Origin: Opitutia bacterium
GTDB taxonomy: Bacteria > Verrucomicrobiota > Verrucomicrobiia > Opitutales > Seribacteraceae
Length of the DNA stretch: 36,463 nucleotides
Direction: 5' to 3'
Assembly (NCBI GenBank): GCA_002726435.1
Contig: PBSV01000038.1
Coordinates: forward strand, 1-36,463
This document shows, in pieces, positions 26,022 through 34,478 of this stretch (positions are counted from its first letter, which is position 1; each line of letters begins with the position of its first letter). The translations under genes were made by a program, and so were the position numbers. Below the pieces are notes generated by a model. That model was not told the DNA's origin, did no database searches, and saw only the letters and a list, made by a program, of their open reading frames with translations.

Positions 26022-26633
26022 TCAACGAATGATTCGAAAAGTTAAATTTATTCTTGATCCAATCGTCTTTGCAGTTCGGGGAATTTCATGCATCCAATGG
26101 TGCTGAGTGGGCCCAGTCATCAGTAAAAGACTCCCGTTCTCGAGCATGATTTCATGGTTCAGTCCATTTTCCTTATGTTTTCTGTGACGAAGTTTAAATC
26201 TTCTTCTTTCCCCCAGACTGATGGATCCGATGACGGGATTTTGACCCAGTTCTTTTTCATCGTCACTATGCCATGCCACACGGTCTTTCCCATCTCGATA
26301 AAAATTAATTAACACGGAATTGAATTTTATTTTCACAAGAGACTCGATACGTTGCTTGATACTTTGCAATTCAGGCGTCCATGGCTTGGGGTTCATTTGA
26401 ATTCCGGAATAAGAATAGGACTTCCCCGGATCGCCGTACCATGCCTCCAGTCGCGGAACAAGGCTTTCTTTTCCGTAAAAGCGAATCTTGTTTTGTACCC
26501 AATCAATTTTATCAATTAATTCGTTGAGAAGATGCGTGGATTCTGAGGGTGAAAAAAAAGTGGGAAAATATTCCAGGGATGCATCCTGTAATTCGATCTT
26601 CCGACTCGCTGGGGATTCAATTGAAGGGGACAT
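26022..26633 (-). CDS. alkB: AlkB-like alpha-ketoglutarate-dependent dioxygenase (ABH2/3-like)
   Basis: FNSVLINFYRDGKDRVAWHSDDEKELGQNPVIGSISLGERRRFKLRHR; SLLLMTGPTQHHWMHEIP; RINLTFR. Confidence 0.94.
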   Translation of the reverse strand: MSPSIESPASRKIELQDASLEYFPTFFSPSESTHLLNELIDKIDWVQNKIRFYGKESLVPRLEAWYGDPGKSYSYSGIQMNPKPWTPELQSIKQRIESLVKIKFNSVLINFYRDGKDRVAWHSDDEKELGQNPVIGSISLGERRRFKLRHRKHKENGLNHEIMLENGSLLLMTGPTQHHWMHEIPRTAKTIGSRINLTFRIIR

Positions 26634-26634
26634 A

Positions 26635-27345
26635 TTAATCGGGTAATTGGAAGACGAAAAAATCCGCTGTTTTTGATGCTCTCACATGCAAAGGTTCTGA
26701 TCGATTTTCGATGGCTAGTCCATCCGCCTTTTTCAGGTCCGTTGATTCGACTAATAAATTCCCATCAATTACTTGAATCCAGCAATTGGGAAATTGTGGG
26801 CTTGGATCAATACATATTTGTGAATTTATATCCAGTTGTCCGAAGTGAAATTCTGCATCCTGACGAATTTTTACTGATTCCTGCCGGCCATCGCCCGAGA
26901 AAAGAAGTTGCAGTTTGTTTTTCACGGAATTTGGGCCCAGATTTTTTTCCGCATACCTTGGCGTTCCACCATTTTCCTTCGGAGTCATCCAAATTTGATA
27001 AAGTTCGGTGGAATTTTCAGAGGAAGGATTGAACTCGCTGTGACTGACTCCATGGCCGGCACTGAGGTATTGTAAATTACCCGGAGATATAACTGAACCA
27101 TTGCCCATGCTGTCCTTGTGCTCGAGTTCACCGGAAATGACATAGGTGAAAATTTCAGCATTTTGATGGGGATGCGTTCCAAATCCACCCCCCGGTTCAA
27201 TCACATCGTTATTCATCACTTTTAACGAATGAAACCCGCAATGTTTCGGATCGAAATAATTGGCGAAAGAAAACGAGAACCTTGCATGGAGCCAGCCGTG
27301 TTCTGCAACTCCTCTTTCTGATGCAGGTCTTTTGTATAATTTCAC
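26635..27345 (-). CDS. Pirin family protein
   Basis: GWLHARFSFSFANYFDP; GGGFGTHPHQNAEIFTYVISGELEHKDSMGN; LQYLSAGHGVSHSEFNPS. Confidence 0.95.
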   Translation of the reverse strand: MKLYKRPASERGVAEHGWLHARFSFSFANYFDPKHCGFHSLKVMNNDVIEPGGGFGTHPHQNAEIFTYVISGELEHKDSMGNGSVISPGNLQYLSAGHGVSHSEFNPSSENSTELYQIWMTPKENGGTPRYAEKNLGPNSVKNKLQLLFSGDGRQESVKIRQDAEFHFGQLDINSQICIDPSPQFPNCWIQVIDGNLLVESTDLKKADGLAIENRSEPLHVRASKTADFFVFQLPD

Positions 27346-27427
27346 AGGTATAGAGTATTCGCGTTCTTGCCGAGTTCCAAGTCGGGCAGGAAAAGTCGTT
27401 CTTTTAATCCATCGGGTTCTCCCTATT

Positions 27428-28402
27428 ATGAGACTGATGAAAATTGTTGTAATTGGTGGAGGGATTTCCGGTTGTATCTGTGCCTCTCAATTGGCCAAGG
27501 CTGGGCACGAGGTCAGATTGCTCGAAAAAGGCAGAGGGGTTGGAGGAAGAATGTCGACTCGCAGATGGGGAGATGCCCGGATTGATCACGGGGCTCAATT
27601 CTTCACTGCCCGCTCGCCCCGTATGCTCAAATATGTCGAGGAGTGGAGAGCTTCCAAGGTGATCATTCCCTGGTACGATCAAATTCCCGGACGGGCAGAC
27701 ATTCCGGTTGGAATCCGTTACCGGGGAGAAAATGGAATGACATCCCCGGCAAAATACCTTGCTCAATTCTTTTCCAGTGAACTCAGTTTTTTTGTGGAAC
27801 AAATCGAGCGACTGGAAAACAGATGGATCATTCGTGAAAGGGATGGAATGAACCGGGTACTAGAAGCTGATCACTTAGTCATTACCATACCCTCGGTACA
27901 AATGCTGGAACTTTTTGCCCGTAGTTCGATCTCTCTGGACGGGGACACGATGAATCGACTTCGGAACATCAATCATACCCGATGCCTCGCCTTACTTGGT
28001 CTGCTGGAAGGTCCTTCGGTCTTAAATTCTCCCGGAACAAGGACGCATCCGGTAGAGGAAGTCGACTGGATCTCGGACAATCAAGTCAAAGGAATTTCAC
28101 CGGCCGCCTCCTTCACCCTTCATGCTTCAGACGATTACTCTCAAAAATATTGGGATTCACCGGATGAGGACAGAATTCCCTACCTTCTGGAAGTGGCCGA
28201 AGATTGTTTAAAGAGTAAAGTATTGGAGTGGAAATCCCATCGATGGGGCTTTGCCAAGCCAACCACTACCTTTGGGGCTACTCACTGGCATTCCCGGGAG
28301 TGGAATCTATCGATGGCGGGGGATGGATTTGGCGGGGAACGAATTGAGAATGCCGCCCTGTCCGGATTGGACGCGGCTAGCGCGATTCAAGCACAGGCCT
28401 AA
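27428..28402 (+). CDS. FAD-dependent oxidoreductase (renalase-like)
   Basis: KIVVIGGGISGCICASQLAKAGHEVRLLEKGRGVGGRMSTRRWGDARIDHGAQFFTAR; HRWGFAKPTT; AGDGFGGERIENAALSGLDAA; likely start ATG 27428 or 27437. Confidence 0.92.
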   Translation: MRLMKIVVIGGGISGCICASQLAKAGHEVRLLEKGRGVGGRMSTRRWGDARIDHGAQFFTARSPRMLKYVEEWRASKVIIPWYDQIPGRADIPVGIRYRGENGMTSPAKYLAQFFSSELSFFVEQIERLENRWIIRERDGMNRVLEADHLVITIPSVQMLELFARSSISLDGDTMNRLRNINHTRCLALLGLLEGPSVLNSPGTRTHPVEEVDWISDNQVKGISPAASFTLHASDDYSQKYWDSPDEDRIPYLLEVAEDCLKSKVLEWKSHRWGFAKPTTTFGATHWHSREWNLSMAGDGFGGERIENAALSGLDAASAIQAQA

Positions 28403-29268
28403 AAACGATAGAGATATCCGAATTCAAAACTAGCTGTGCTCTTGACCTCGCGGTCCATAATCTTGGTTTCATCAGACAATTCAATTTCCACCTCCCTTCC
28501 AAGATCAATTCCGACGGAACCAAAAAGGGCTTGGTTTTCAAGAATCTCCCATTCCATCGTTGCAGACAACCGATACGCCCGGAAGCGGAAATTTCTTTCT
28601 TCCAATGTTCCCCCGTACATAGATTCTGTATTCCATCGGTTGCCGGAAAATTGTCCTCCCAGCACGAGGTCGAGGTTATCGGAAAAATTGTAGCGGTAGC
28701 GAATGATCGGACCCGCAAATACAAGGCTTGAATTTTCTGAGGGCTCCCAAATGAATCCGAGTGCCGGAACGAACAAGTCATCTCCGATACCGGTGGTGTA
28801 GACAGCACCGAAAATCCATTCGAAGGTATCACTGGTTTTCCACTTTGCGGCTGCAATCGTCATGTAATTAAACGCATCCCCACCGGTATTTTCAAAGTCT
28901 CCGGCCATGGTGGGTGTGAATAAAAAGAGCCAGTCTAAAGTTTCTGATTGTTTCTTACTGAGAAACAAGGCGAGGTCCAAGGAATGCAAACGATCTTCAT
29001 CGAGCAGGGTGCTGTCGGAAATTTCAAAATTCGTGGACTGGTAGCGAATACCAGCGGCAAATGTCCAGTCCTTGGAGGCTTGGTAGAAAATCGGGGTTCT
29101 CACTTCCCATTGGTCGTAACCAATTTCCGTTGAAAGACCATCAATCTTTTGGTCTGAAACAGCACCGTAAGACAGTCGGACGGCCCCTGCTTCAGACATC
29201 GGACCTTGCGCATGAACGAAGGCGAACAGCAAAAAAAAGGAGAGGCAGGGTAAAAGGAAGAATTTCAT
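28399..29268 (-). CDS. DUF6268-like outer-membrane beta-barrel protein
   Basis: Signal peptide, alternating hydrophobic pattern, terminal aromatic FEFGYLYRF typical of outer membrane proteins. Confidence 0.75.
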   Translation of the reverse strand: MKFFLLPCLSFFLLFAFVHAQGPMSEAGAVRLSYGAVSDQKIDGLSTEIGYDQWEVRTPIFYQASKDWTFAAGIRYQSTNFEISDSTLLDEDRLHSLDLALFLSKKQSETLDWLFLFTPTMAGDFENTGGDAFNYMTIAAAKWKTSDTFEWIFGAVYTTGIGDDLFVPALGFIWEPSENSSLVFAGPIIRYRYNFSDNLDLVLGGQFSGNRWNTESMYGGTLEERNFRFRAYRLSATMEWEILENQALFGSVGIDLGREVEIELSDETKIMDREVKSTASFEFGYLYRF

Positions 29269-29345
29269 TCCACTTTAATACTTTCGTAGAATGCATCCGT
29301 CAAGGGGAGGTTGCCAAGCTTGTTTTGATCAGTAAGTTACCCCCT

Positions 29346-29801
29346 GTGCACAAACTCATTCAAACCCAAATTCTAAAGGTCGACCGCACTGAGCTTTGGC
29401 AGTTTATTTCTGTTCCTCAAAACCTTGATCGGATTACTCCTCCCGACATGGCGTTTCAAATAATTGGTGAACTTCCCAAAAAAGCATACCCCGGATTAAT
29501 GTTGGAATATCGGGTGAAAATTCCCGTCCTGGGCTGGACCACCTGGCTGACTGAAATCAAGTATGTGGTGGATGGTTTTTCATTTGTCGACGAACAACGG
29601 GTCGGTCCCTACAAACTTTGGTTGCACACACATAGTTTGGAAGACATTGGGGAAGGCACAAAAATGACTGATGAAGTGCGGTATCAAATGCCTTTTGGTC
29701 CCCTTGGCTGGCTGGCTCATTTTCTTTTCGTTCGTCGTACCTTAAACCGGGTATTTGAATACCGGAGGGAAAAACTGAATGAAATTTTTTCAGTGAATTA
29801 A
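29346..29801 (+). CDS. SRPBCC-family ligand-binding protein
   Basis: QTQILKVDRTELWQFISVPQNLDRITPPDM...GLMLEYRVKIPVLGWTTWLTEIKYV...EVRYQMPFGPLGWLAH; GTG start inferred because the longer ORF runs antisense to the DUF6268 gene. Confidence 0.85.
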   Translation: MHKLIQTQILKVDRTELWQFISVPQNLDRITPPDMAFQIIGELPKKAYPGLMLEYRVKIPVLGWTTWLTEIKYVVDGFSFVDEQRVGPYKLWLHTHSLEDIGEGTKMTDEVRYQMPFGPLGWLAHFLFVRRTLNRVFEYRREKLNEIFSVN

Positions 29802-29807
29802 TCCGCA

Positions 29808-30554
29808 ATGCTCTCCCGGTGGTTGAATTCCTTTATGTCCCAGAACTGGGAAGACTTACTCTTGTTGCACTGGCCAATACCGGCTGAGTCTCTCGCACCC
29901 ACGATCCCCGCAGATTTGGAAATTGATCTGCATGAGGGACAGGCATGGGCAAGCGTGGTCGGATTCAAACTTACAAACCTGCGAATTTCTCCACTCACTT
30001 GGATTCCCTGGAGTGATTTTTGGGAGGTGAATTTAAGAACTTATGTTAAGGATCGGAATGGTCGAAAGGGAGTGTGGTTTCATTCCCTTGATTCATCCGA
30101 TCCTCTGGCAATGGTCGGGGCCCGCTTACTTTATGGACTGTCGTATCATTTTGCCCGCATTCATCAGAGCAGGACCGAAAACCATTTAAGCTATCAATCC
30201 AACCGGTATGGGATTGGTAAATCCGTACCCGCATATTTCCAGGCTGAAATTCCCCCGGAGTCTGAAAATGCAAAGAAAGCTGACTCATCACTTGATCGTT
30301 TTTTACTGGAACGCTATCGTTTTTGGGCGGATCGAGCGTTCGAATCAAGTTCTTCCTCCGCCCGGGTGATGCACCCGCCCTATGACGCAGTCAAACTCGT
30401 AGGTTGCAGTTACGAAGGCGAATTGTTCCGATCACAGGGAATGGAGGAGCCTGGTGGCAGTCCATTTCTGGCCCACTATTGTCGGGGATTTCCAGTTCAG
30501 GCATCCGCCCCGTCCTGGGCATTTGGAATCGCCGGCCAAGCAAACCAAAGATAG
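29808..30554 (+). CDS. DUF2071 (YqjF-like) family protein
   Basis: NWEDLLLLHWPIPAESLAPTIPADLEIDLHEGQAWASVVGFKLTNLRI; GVWFHSLDSSDPLAMVGARLLYGLSYHFARI. Confidence 0.92.
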   Translation: MLSRWLNSFMSQNWEDLLLLHWPIPAESLAPTIPADLEIDLHEGQAWASVVGFKLTNLRISPLTWIPWSDFWEVNLRTYVKDRNGRKGVWFHSLDSSDPLAMVGARLLYGLSYHFARIHQSRTENHLSYQSNRYGIGKSVPAYFQAEIPPESENAKKADSSLDRFLLERYRFWADRAFESSSSSARVMHPPYDAVKLVGCSYEGELFRSQGMEEPGGSPFLAHYCRGFPVQASAPSWAFGIAGQANQR

Positions 30555-31720
30555 GTGTATCCATTCAGCCTGCGACATCCATAGGCTTGTTGTTCCCTTA
30601 AATCTGACAACCGGTCGCATTGGTGGCCACGGATCATGGAATCTTCGATCAAAGTCCAAAGGTACTGGTCATGGATCATATCCGCGGATGGTTTTCGAAT
30701 ACCATGAATGATCGATTCCAAAGAAGCATGTTTTCGGTCGTCCATTTTTGCGGTTGCCACTGCAAGGGTACATCCGGGGACTGCATCTTTCATTAATTCC
30801 ATGTGAAATTCCCCGTCCTGAGAACGAGATGCGAGTAGGTTGGCCAAGCAGTACATGTTGGCATCGTACTCTGCAAATTCCACGCAGCGCTCGGTCACGG
30901 GACCTTCGAAGAAATGACCACATCTTACTTTGCCGGTGGATGAAAAGAATGCATGTTCCGAACCCCACCACTTTGTTTGAAGCAACCCGGCACCATGCAA
31001 ACGAAGTTTTTCGTCTTCGATTAAACGTTGAGGGTCCAGGTCGCGGAAGGACGCCCGCATAATTTTCAACTGGTCACGGCATAAATAAAACAACCTTCTG
31101 GTATCTCCAAGGCTGGGGTCTTGCTGACGGATGCGGTCGGAGAAAAAAGACAGGGAGGGCAGGGTGGCAAGAGCGGATCGTAAAACCGAACGGGTGGCCG
31201 GGTCCTCCTCGTTGAGCTCGAAACCGAGAGTCTTGTCGATACCGTCGGAAAAAGAACCAAAAGATCGTAATTCCTGCTGCAACTTTGAAAAATCCCCCGA
31301 AGCTGCCCGCGAGTCACCGGAAACCAATGGCATAATTTTGAGCAAATTCTCGTAACTCACCGAAACTTCATCTTTGAGAGCAGTCAATGAAATGTCACTC
31401 AGGTCGACGGCACCGCCTCCACCGCTGTATCTGTTTTCGAACGCGGAAAAGTTTTCACGCAGACGCTTCATTTCAATGGTTCCCAGAAAAGGGTCCATGT
31501 CCATGGGGGGGTGAGTTTGCTCGATTATCCGGGACCTTACCTCCTCGCCTAACCTGGAGGGTGGAGCAGTCAAAGAAAGCCTGGCACAATCTTCCTGGGC
31601 TTCGACGAGACTTTTGTGTGCATCCTCGTCCTGTTCGAGAAGCGCCTCAAATAAAATTGACTCCTCTTTGGGGAGGACCCCAAGAGTGTAGTCAAGAGCT
31701 TGTTGTTTTAGAGTTTCCAA
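30497..31720 (-). CDS. Candidate cytoplasmic anti-sigma factor with a large uncharacterised Cys/His-rich C-terminal region
   Basis: Directly downstream of an ECF sigma gene; N-terminus LDYTLGVLPKEESILFEALLEQDEDAHKSL resembles RskA-like anti-sigma domains; no evident TM segment. Confidence 0.65.
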   Translation of the reverse strand: METLKQQALDYTLGVLPKEESILFEALLEQDEDAHKSLVEAQEDCARLSLTAPPSRLGEEVRSRIIEQTHPPMDMDPFLGTIEMKRLRENFSAFENRYSGGGGAVDLSDISLTALKDEVSVSYENLLKIMPLVSGDSRAASGDFSKLQQELRSFGSFSDGIDKTLGFELNEEDPATRSVLRSALATLPSLSFFSDRIRQQDPSLGDTRRLFYLCRDQLKIMRASFRDLDPQRLIEDEKLRLHGAGLLQTKWWGSEHAFFSSTGKVRCGHFFEGPVTERCVEFAEYDANMYCLANLLASRSQDGEFHMELMKDAVPGCTLAVATAKMDDRKHASLESIIHGIRKPSADMIHDQYLWTLIEDSMIRGHQCDRLSDLREQQAYGCRRLNGYTYLWFAWPAIPNAQDGADA

Positions 31721-31824
31721 AGTGAATTATTTAATGAGAATTGTAGAAGATCTCAAACCGGGCGGGTAAGAATTTAAGAAGAGGGGTGTGGTGGGCTGTA
31801 CCATTATAAGTTCATTTAGAATGA

Positions 31825-32382
31825 TTATTTGCGCAGGGTAGAGAGAGAAAGACGGAGTTTTTCGATTCCAAGACGAATGCGTGATTTCACCGTGCCGAGG
31901 GAAAGATTCAGTGCTTCAGAAATTTCAATGTGATTCATTCCTTTGAAATAGGAAAGTTCCAAAACCTGTCTTTGCTCGGTCGGTAAAATTGTAAAGGCGG
32001 TTCTTAAGTGACTCCGTTCATCGCTCAACGTTGCTTGCTGGGCTCCATCAGTTTGAGAGGTGTCTTCCCTTGCCTGAAGAGTGTCGTCAGATTCACCACG
32101 GTCGAGCCGTCGTTTTCTAGACCGGTAACGGTCAATACTTCGATTTCTAGTCAGTACGAGCAACCAACTACTGAACTTTCCCTTGCCGGTGGCAAATGCA
32201 TCCGGTTTTCTCCAAAGGTAGGCAAAAACATCCTGTATTACTTCCTCTGCTTCCCACCGGTCTCCGAGGATTTCCAGTGATAAGGAAAACATTGCCCCGG
32301 CGAATCCATCATACAACTCAGCGAGGGCGGTGGAATCCCCGTCCTTAATTCTATACCATAGGTCTGTATTTATAGTAGCCAT
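31825..32382 (-). CDS. ECF-family RNA polymerase sigma factor
   Basis: AEEVIQDVFAYLWRKPDAF; SWLLVLTRNRSIDRYRSRKRR; LPTEQRQVLELSYFKGMNHIEISEALNLSLGTVKSRIRLGIEKLR. Confidence 0.95.
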   Translation of the reverse strand: MATINTDLWYRIKDGDSTALAELYDGFAGAMFSLSLEILGDRWEAEEVIQDVFAYLWRKPDAFATGKGKFSSWLLVLTRNRSIDRYRSRKRRLDRGESDDTLQAREDTSQTDGAQQATLSDERSHLRTAFTILPTEQRQVLELSYFKGMNHIEISEALNLSLGTVKSRIRLGIEKLRLSLSTLRK

Positions 32383-32478
32383 GATTTATCCACCCAAAGT
32401 CGCCAGTGATTACTGCATAGAATAAGCGTTCCCCGCAAATTATTTCTTTATATCGGGGTGGAAAAAGTTAAAAAAAAA

Positions 32479-32868
32479 TCATTCGCCCGACCAAGCGTGG
32501 GATTTCAAGTCTTCCAAGTCTATAATTGCAAGGGCCGATTGTTCACAGGCGGCGAGATTGACTTGTGGAGCAATTCCGGCCTCGAATGCTTCCTGCCAAC
32601 GGGCAGCACACAAACACCAGCAGTCTCCCTCCTTCAATCCGGGAAATTTATACTCGGGCATTGGAGTCGACAAGTCATTGCCCATTGCCTGACTGAATGC
32701 AAGAAACTCATCGGTCATCCGGGCACACACAACATGCCTGCCCCCATCATTGGCATCCGTTTCGCAACTCCCGTTTCGAAACCAGCCGGTATTGAGCGCA
32801 ACGCAACAGGGTTGCAGGGTTTCGCCTAACACATTTTTCGGACCTTTATTTTCAACGGGCGCTATCAT
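32479..32868 (-). CDS. DUF2237 family protein
   Basis: NVLGETLQPCCVALNTGWFRNGSCETDANDGGRHVVCARMTDEFLAFSQAMGNDLSTPMPEYKFPGLKEGDCWCLCAARWQEA; start within the ORF 32479-32907 is uncertain. Confidence 0.93.
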   Translation of the reverse strand: MIAPVENKGPKNVLGETLQPCCVALNTGWFRNGSCETDANDGGRHVVCARMTDEFLAFSQAMGNDLSTPMPEYKFPGLKEGDCWCLCAARWQEAFEAGIAPQVNLAACEQSALAIIDLEDLKSHAWSGE

Positions 32869-32959
32869 AAGGTTAATTGAACCTCTGTTTGCCTTCTCCT
32901 CAAGCAAGAAAAAGATTTCTTGCGTGACCGATGCAAAAAAAATGACAGGCTAAGGAGTT

Positions 32960-34315
32960 ATGGCTGATGCACTTTCCAGTTTTTCCGGATGGCTCTGGGG
33001 CAACCTTCTTTACCTGCTATTGGGAGGGGGTGCTTTTTTTGCCGTTTTTTCCCGGTTTTTTCCTTTCCGTTATCTGGGTCACGGCCTGTCTTTGCTTTTC
33101 GGGAAGCACCAGGAAAAAAATGCCCCCGGCGAGGTCAGTCATTTTCGTGCACTCTGCAGTGCCTTATCAGGAACCGTGGGGATGGGCAATGTGGCGGGGG
33201 TAGCAGTTGCAATTACTCAGGGCGGACCGGGTGCCCTTTTTTGGATGTGGGTCTGCGCGCTTCTTGGTATGGCGACCAAGTTTTACACCTGTTCCCTCGC
33301 AGTCATGTATCGGGGGAAGGACGAAAACGGGGTGGAGCAGGGCGGGCCAATGTATTTCATCCGCGAAGGCCTGGGAGAAAAGTGGAAACCACTGGCAGTC
33401 TTTTTTGCCGCCTGTGGAATGTTTGGATGCTTGCCCCTTTTGCAGTCCAATCAACTCACCCAGATTGTACGGTCGATGTTTTTTGAGCCACAGGGCTGGT
33501 TTGTGGGTTCGGAAAGTACTGAACAAACTGGAAATGCATTGTTTGGACTTTTGCTTGCGATTCTCGTTGGTGTTGTGGTGGTCGGCGGAATTCGTAGAAT
33601 TGGATCAGTTGCGGCCCGACTGGTTCCGGGAATGATTGTTCTTTATGCCGGTGTCTCTCTCTGGATTCTTTTGCTAAACGCCGAACGAATTCTTCCCGCT
33701 TTTGCGGTAATTCTTTCCGATGCCTTCAGCGGTCGAGCGATGGCCGGCGGAGCATTGGGAATGGTGATTGTCACGGGAGTCCGCCGGGCAGCGTTTTCCA
33801 ACGAGGCCGGAATGGGCACGGAAGCAATGGCTCACGGGGCAGCCAAGACCAAGGAACCAATCCGGGAAGGACTGGTGGCAATGTGGGGACCGGTCATCGA
33901 TACATTGTTGATGTGCACGCTTACCGGGTTGGTTTTACTGGTGACTGATTCCTGGCAATCGGGACAAAAGGACGGAGTTTTATTAACAACCTCTGCTTTT
34001 GAAACCGCATTGCCTGGCACCGGTCCCTATCTATTGCTCATTGCCGTGCTCTTTTTAAGTTTCTCCTCGATGATTGGATTTTCCTACTATGTGGTGAAAT
34101 GCGGGTGTTTTCTCTTCGGACAAAAAGCCCGTCTGCCGGTGCTCGGCTTTTATTTGCTCACCATTATAATTTCTTCCATGGTCAAAATGGGCGATGTGAT
34201 CAATTTCCTGGACATTGCATTCGGCCTGATGGCGATTCCGACGATTTTATCCAGCATTCTCCTAGCTTCAAGGGTCAACCGGGCGGCTCAGGAATACTTT
34301 GCCCGTTTGCGGTAA
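32960..34315 (+). CDS. AGCS family sodium:alanine/amino-acid symporter
   Basis: ALSGTVGMGNVAGVAVAITQGGPGALFWMWVCALLGMATKF; EQGGPMYFIREGLG; FSNEAGMGTEAMAHGAAKTKEPIREGLVAMWGPVIDT. Confidence 0.95.
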   Translation: MADALSSFSGWLWGNLLYLLLGGGAFFAVFSRFFPFRYLGHGLSLLFGKHQEKNAPGEVSHFRALCSALSGTVGMGNVAGVAVAITQGGPGALFWMWVCALLGMATKFYTCSLAVMYRGKDENGVEQGGPMYFIREGLGEKWKPLAVFFAACGMFGCLPLLQSNQLTQIVRSMFFEPQGWFVGSESTEQTGNALFGLLLAILVGVVVVGGIRRIGSVAARLVPGMIVLYAGVSLWILLLNAERILPAFAVILSDAFSGRAMAGGALGMVIVTGVRRAAFSNEAGMGTEAMAHGAAKTKEPIREGLVAMWGPVIDTLLMCTLTGLVLLVTDSWQSGQKDGVLLTTSAFETALPGTGPYLLLIAVLFLSFSSMIGFSYYVVKCGCFLFGQKARLPVLGFYLLTIIISSMVKMGDVINFLDIAFGLMAIPTILSSILLASRVNRAAQEYFARLR

Positions 34316-34478
34316 AGGGTGGAACCGGAGTTCTTCATTCCAGAATTTCGACCAATTTCTCTTCTATTTTCGATTCTCACACTTCCTTCTAATTGCGTTC
34401 GAAATCGCCACCAGGCCGATTGCCACACTAAAATAGGAATGATCTATTTGCGGGGAATGAAATTCCCCTCCTGTTTTG

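Noticed and set aside
29061-29345. N-terminal extension of the SRPBCC ORF
   Set aside because: Runs antisense to the DUF6268 gene 5' end and lacks domain similarity; GTG at 29346 is a better start.
32428-32432. GGAAC (minus strand) upstream of the ECF sigma gene as an autoregulatory -35
   Set aside because: No convincing -10 at the right spacing; a 5-mer is too short to support alone.
32431-32458. CCCCG...CGGGG inverted repeat downstream of DUF2237
   Set aside because: Only 5-bp arms with an 18-nt loop; too weak to call a terminator or operator.
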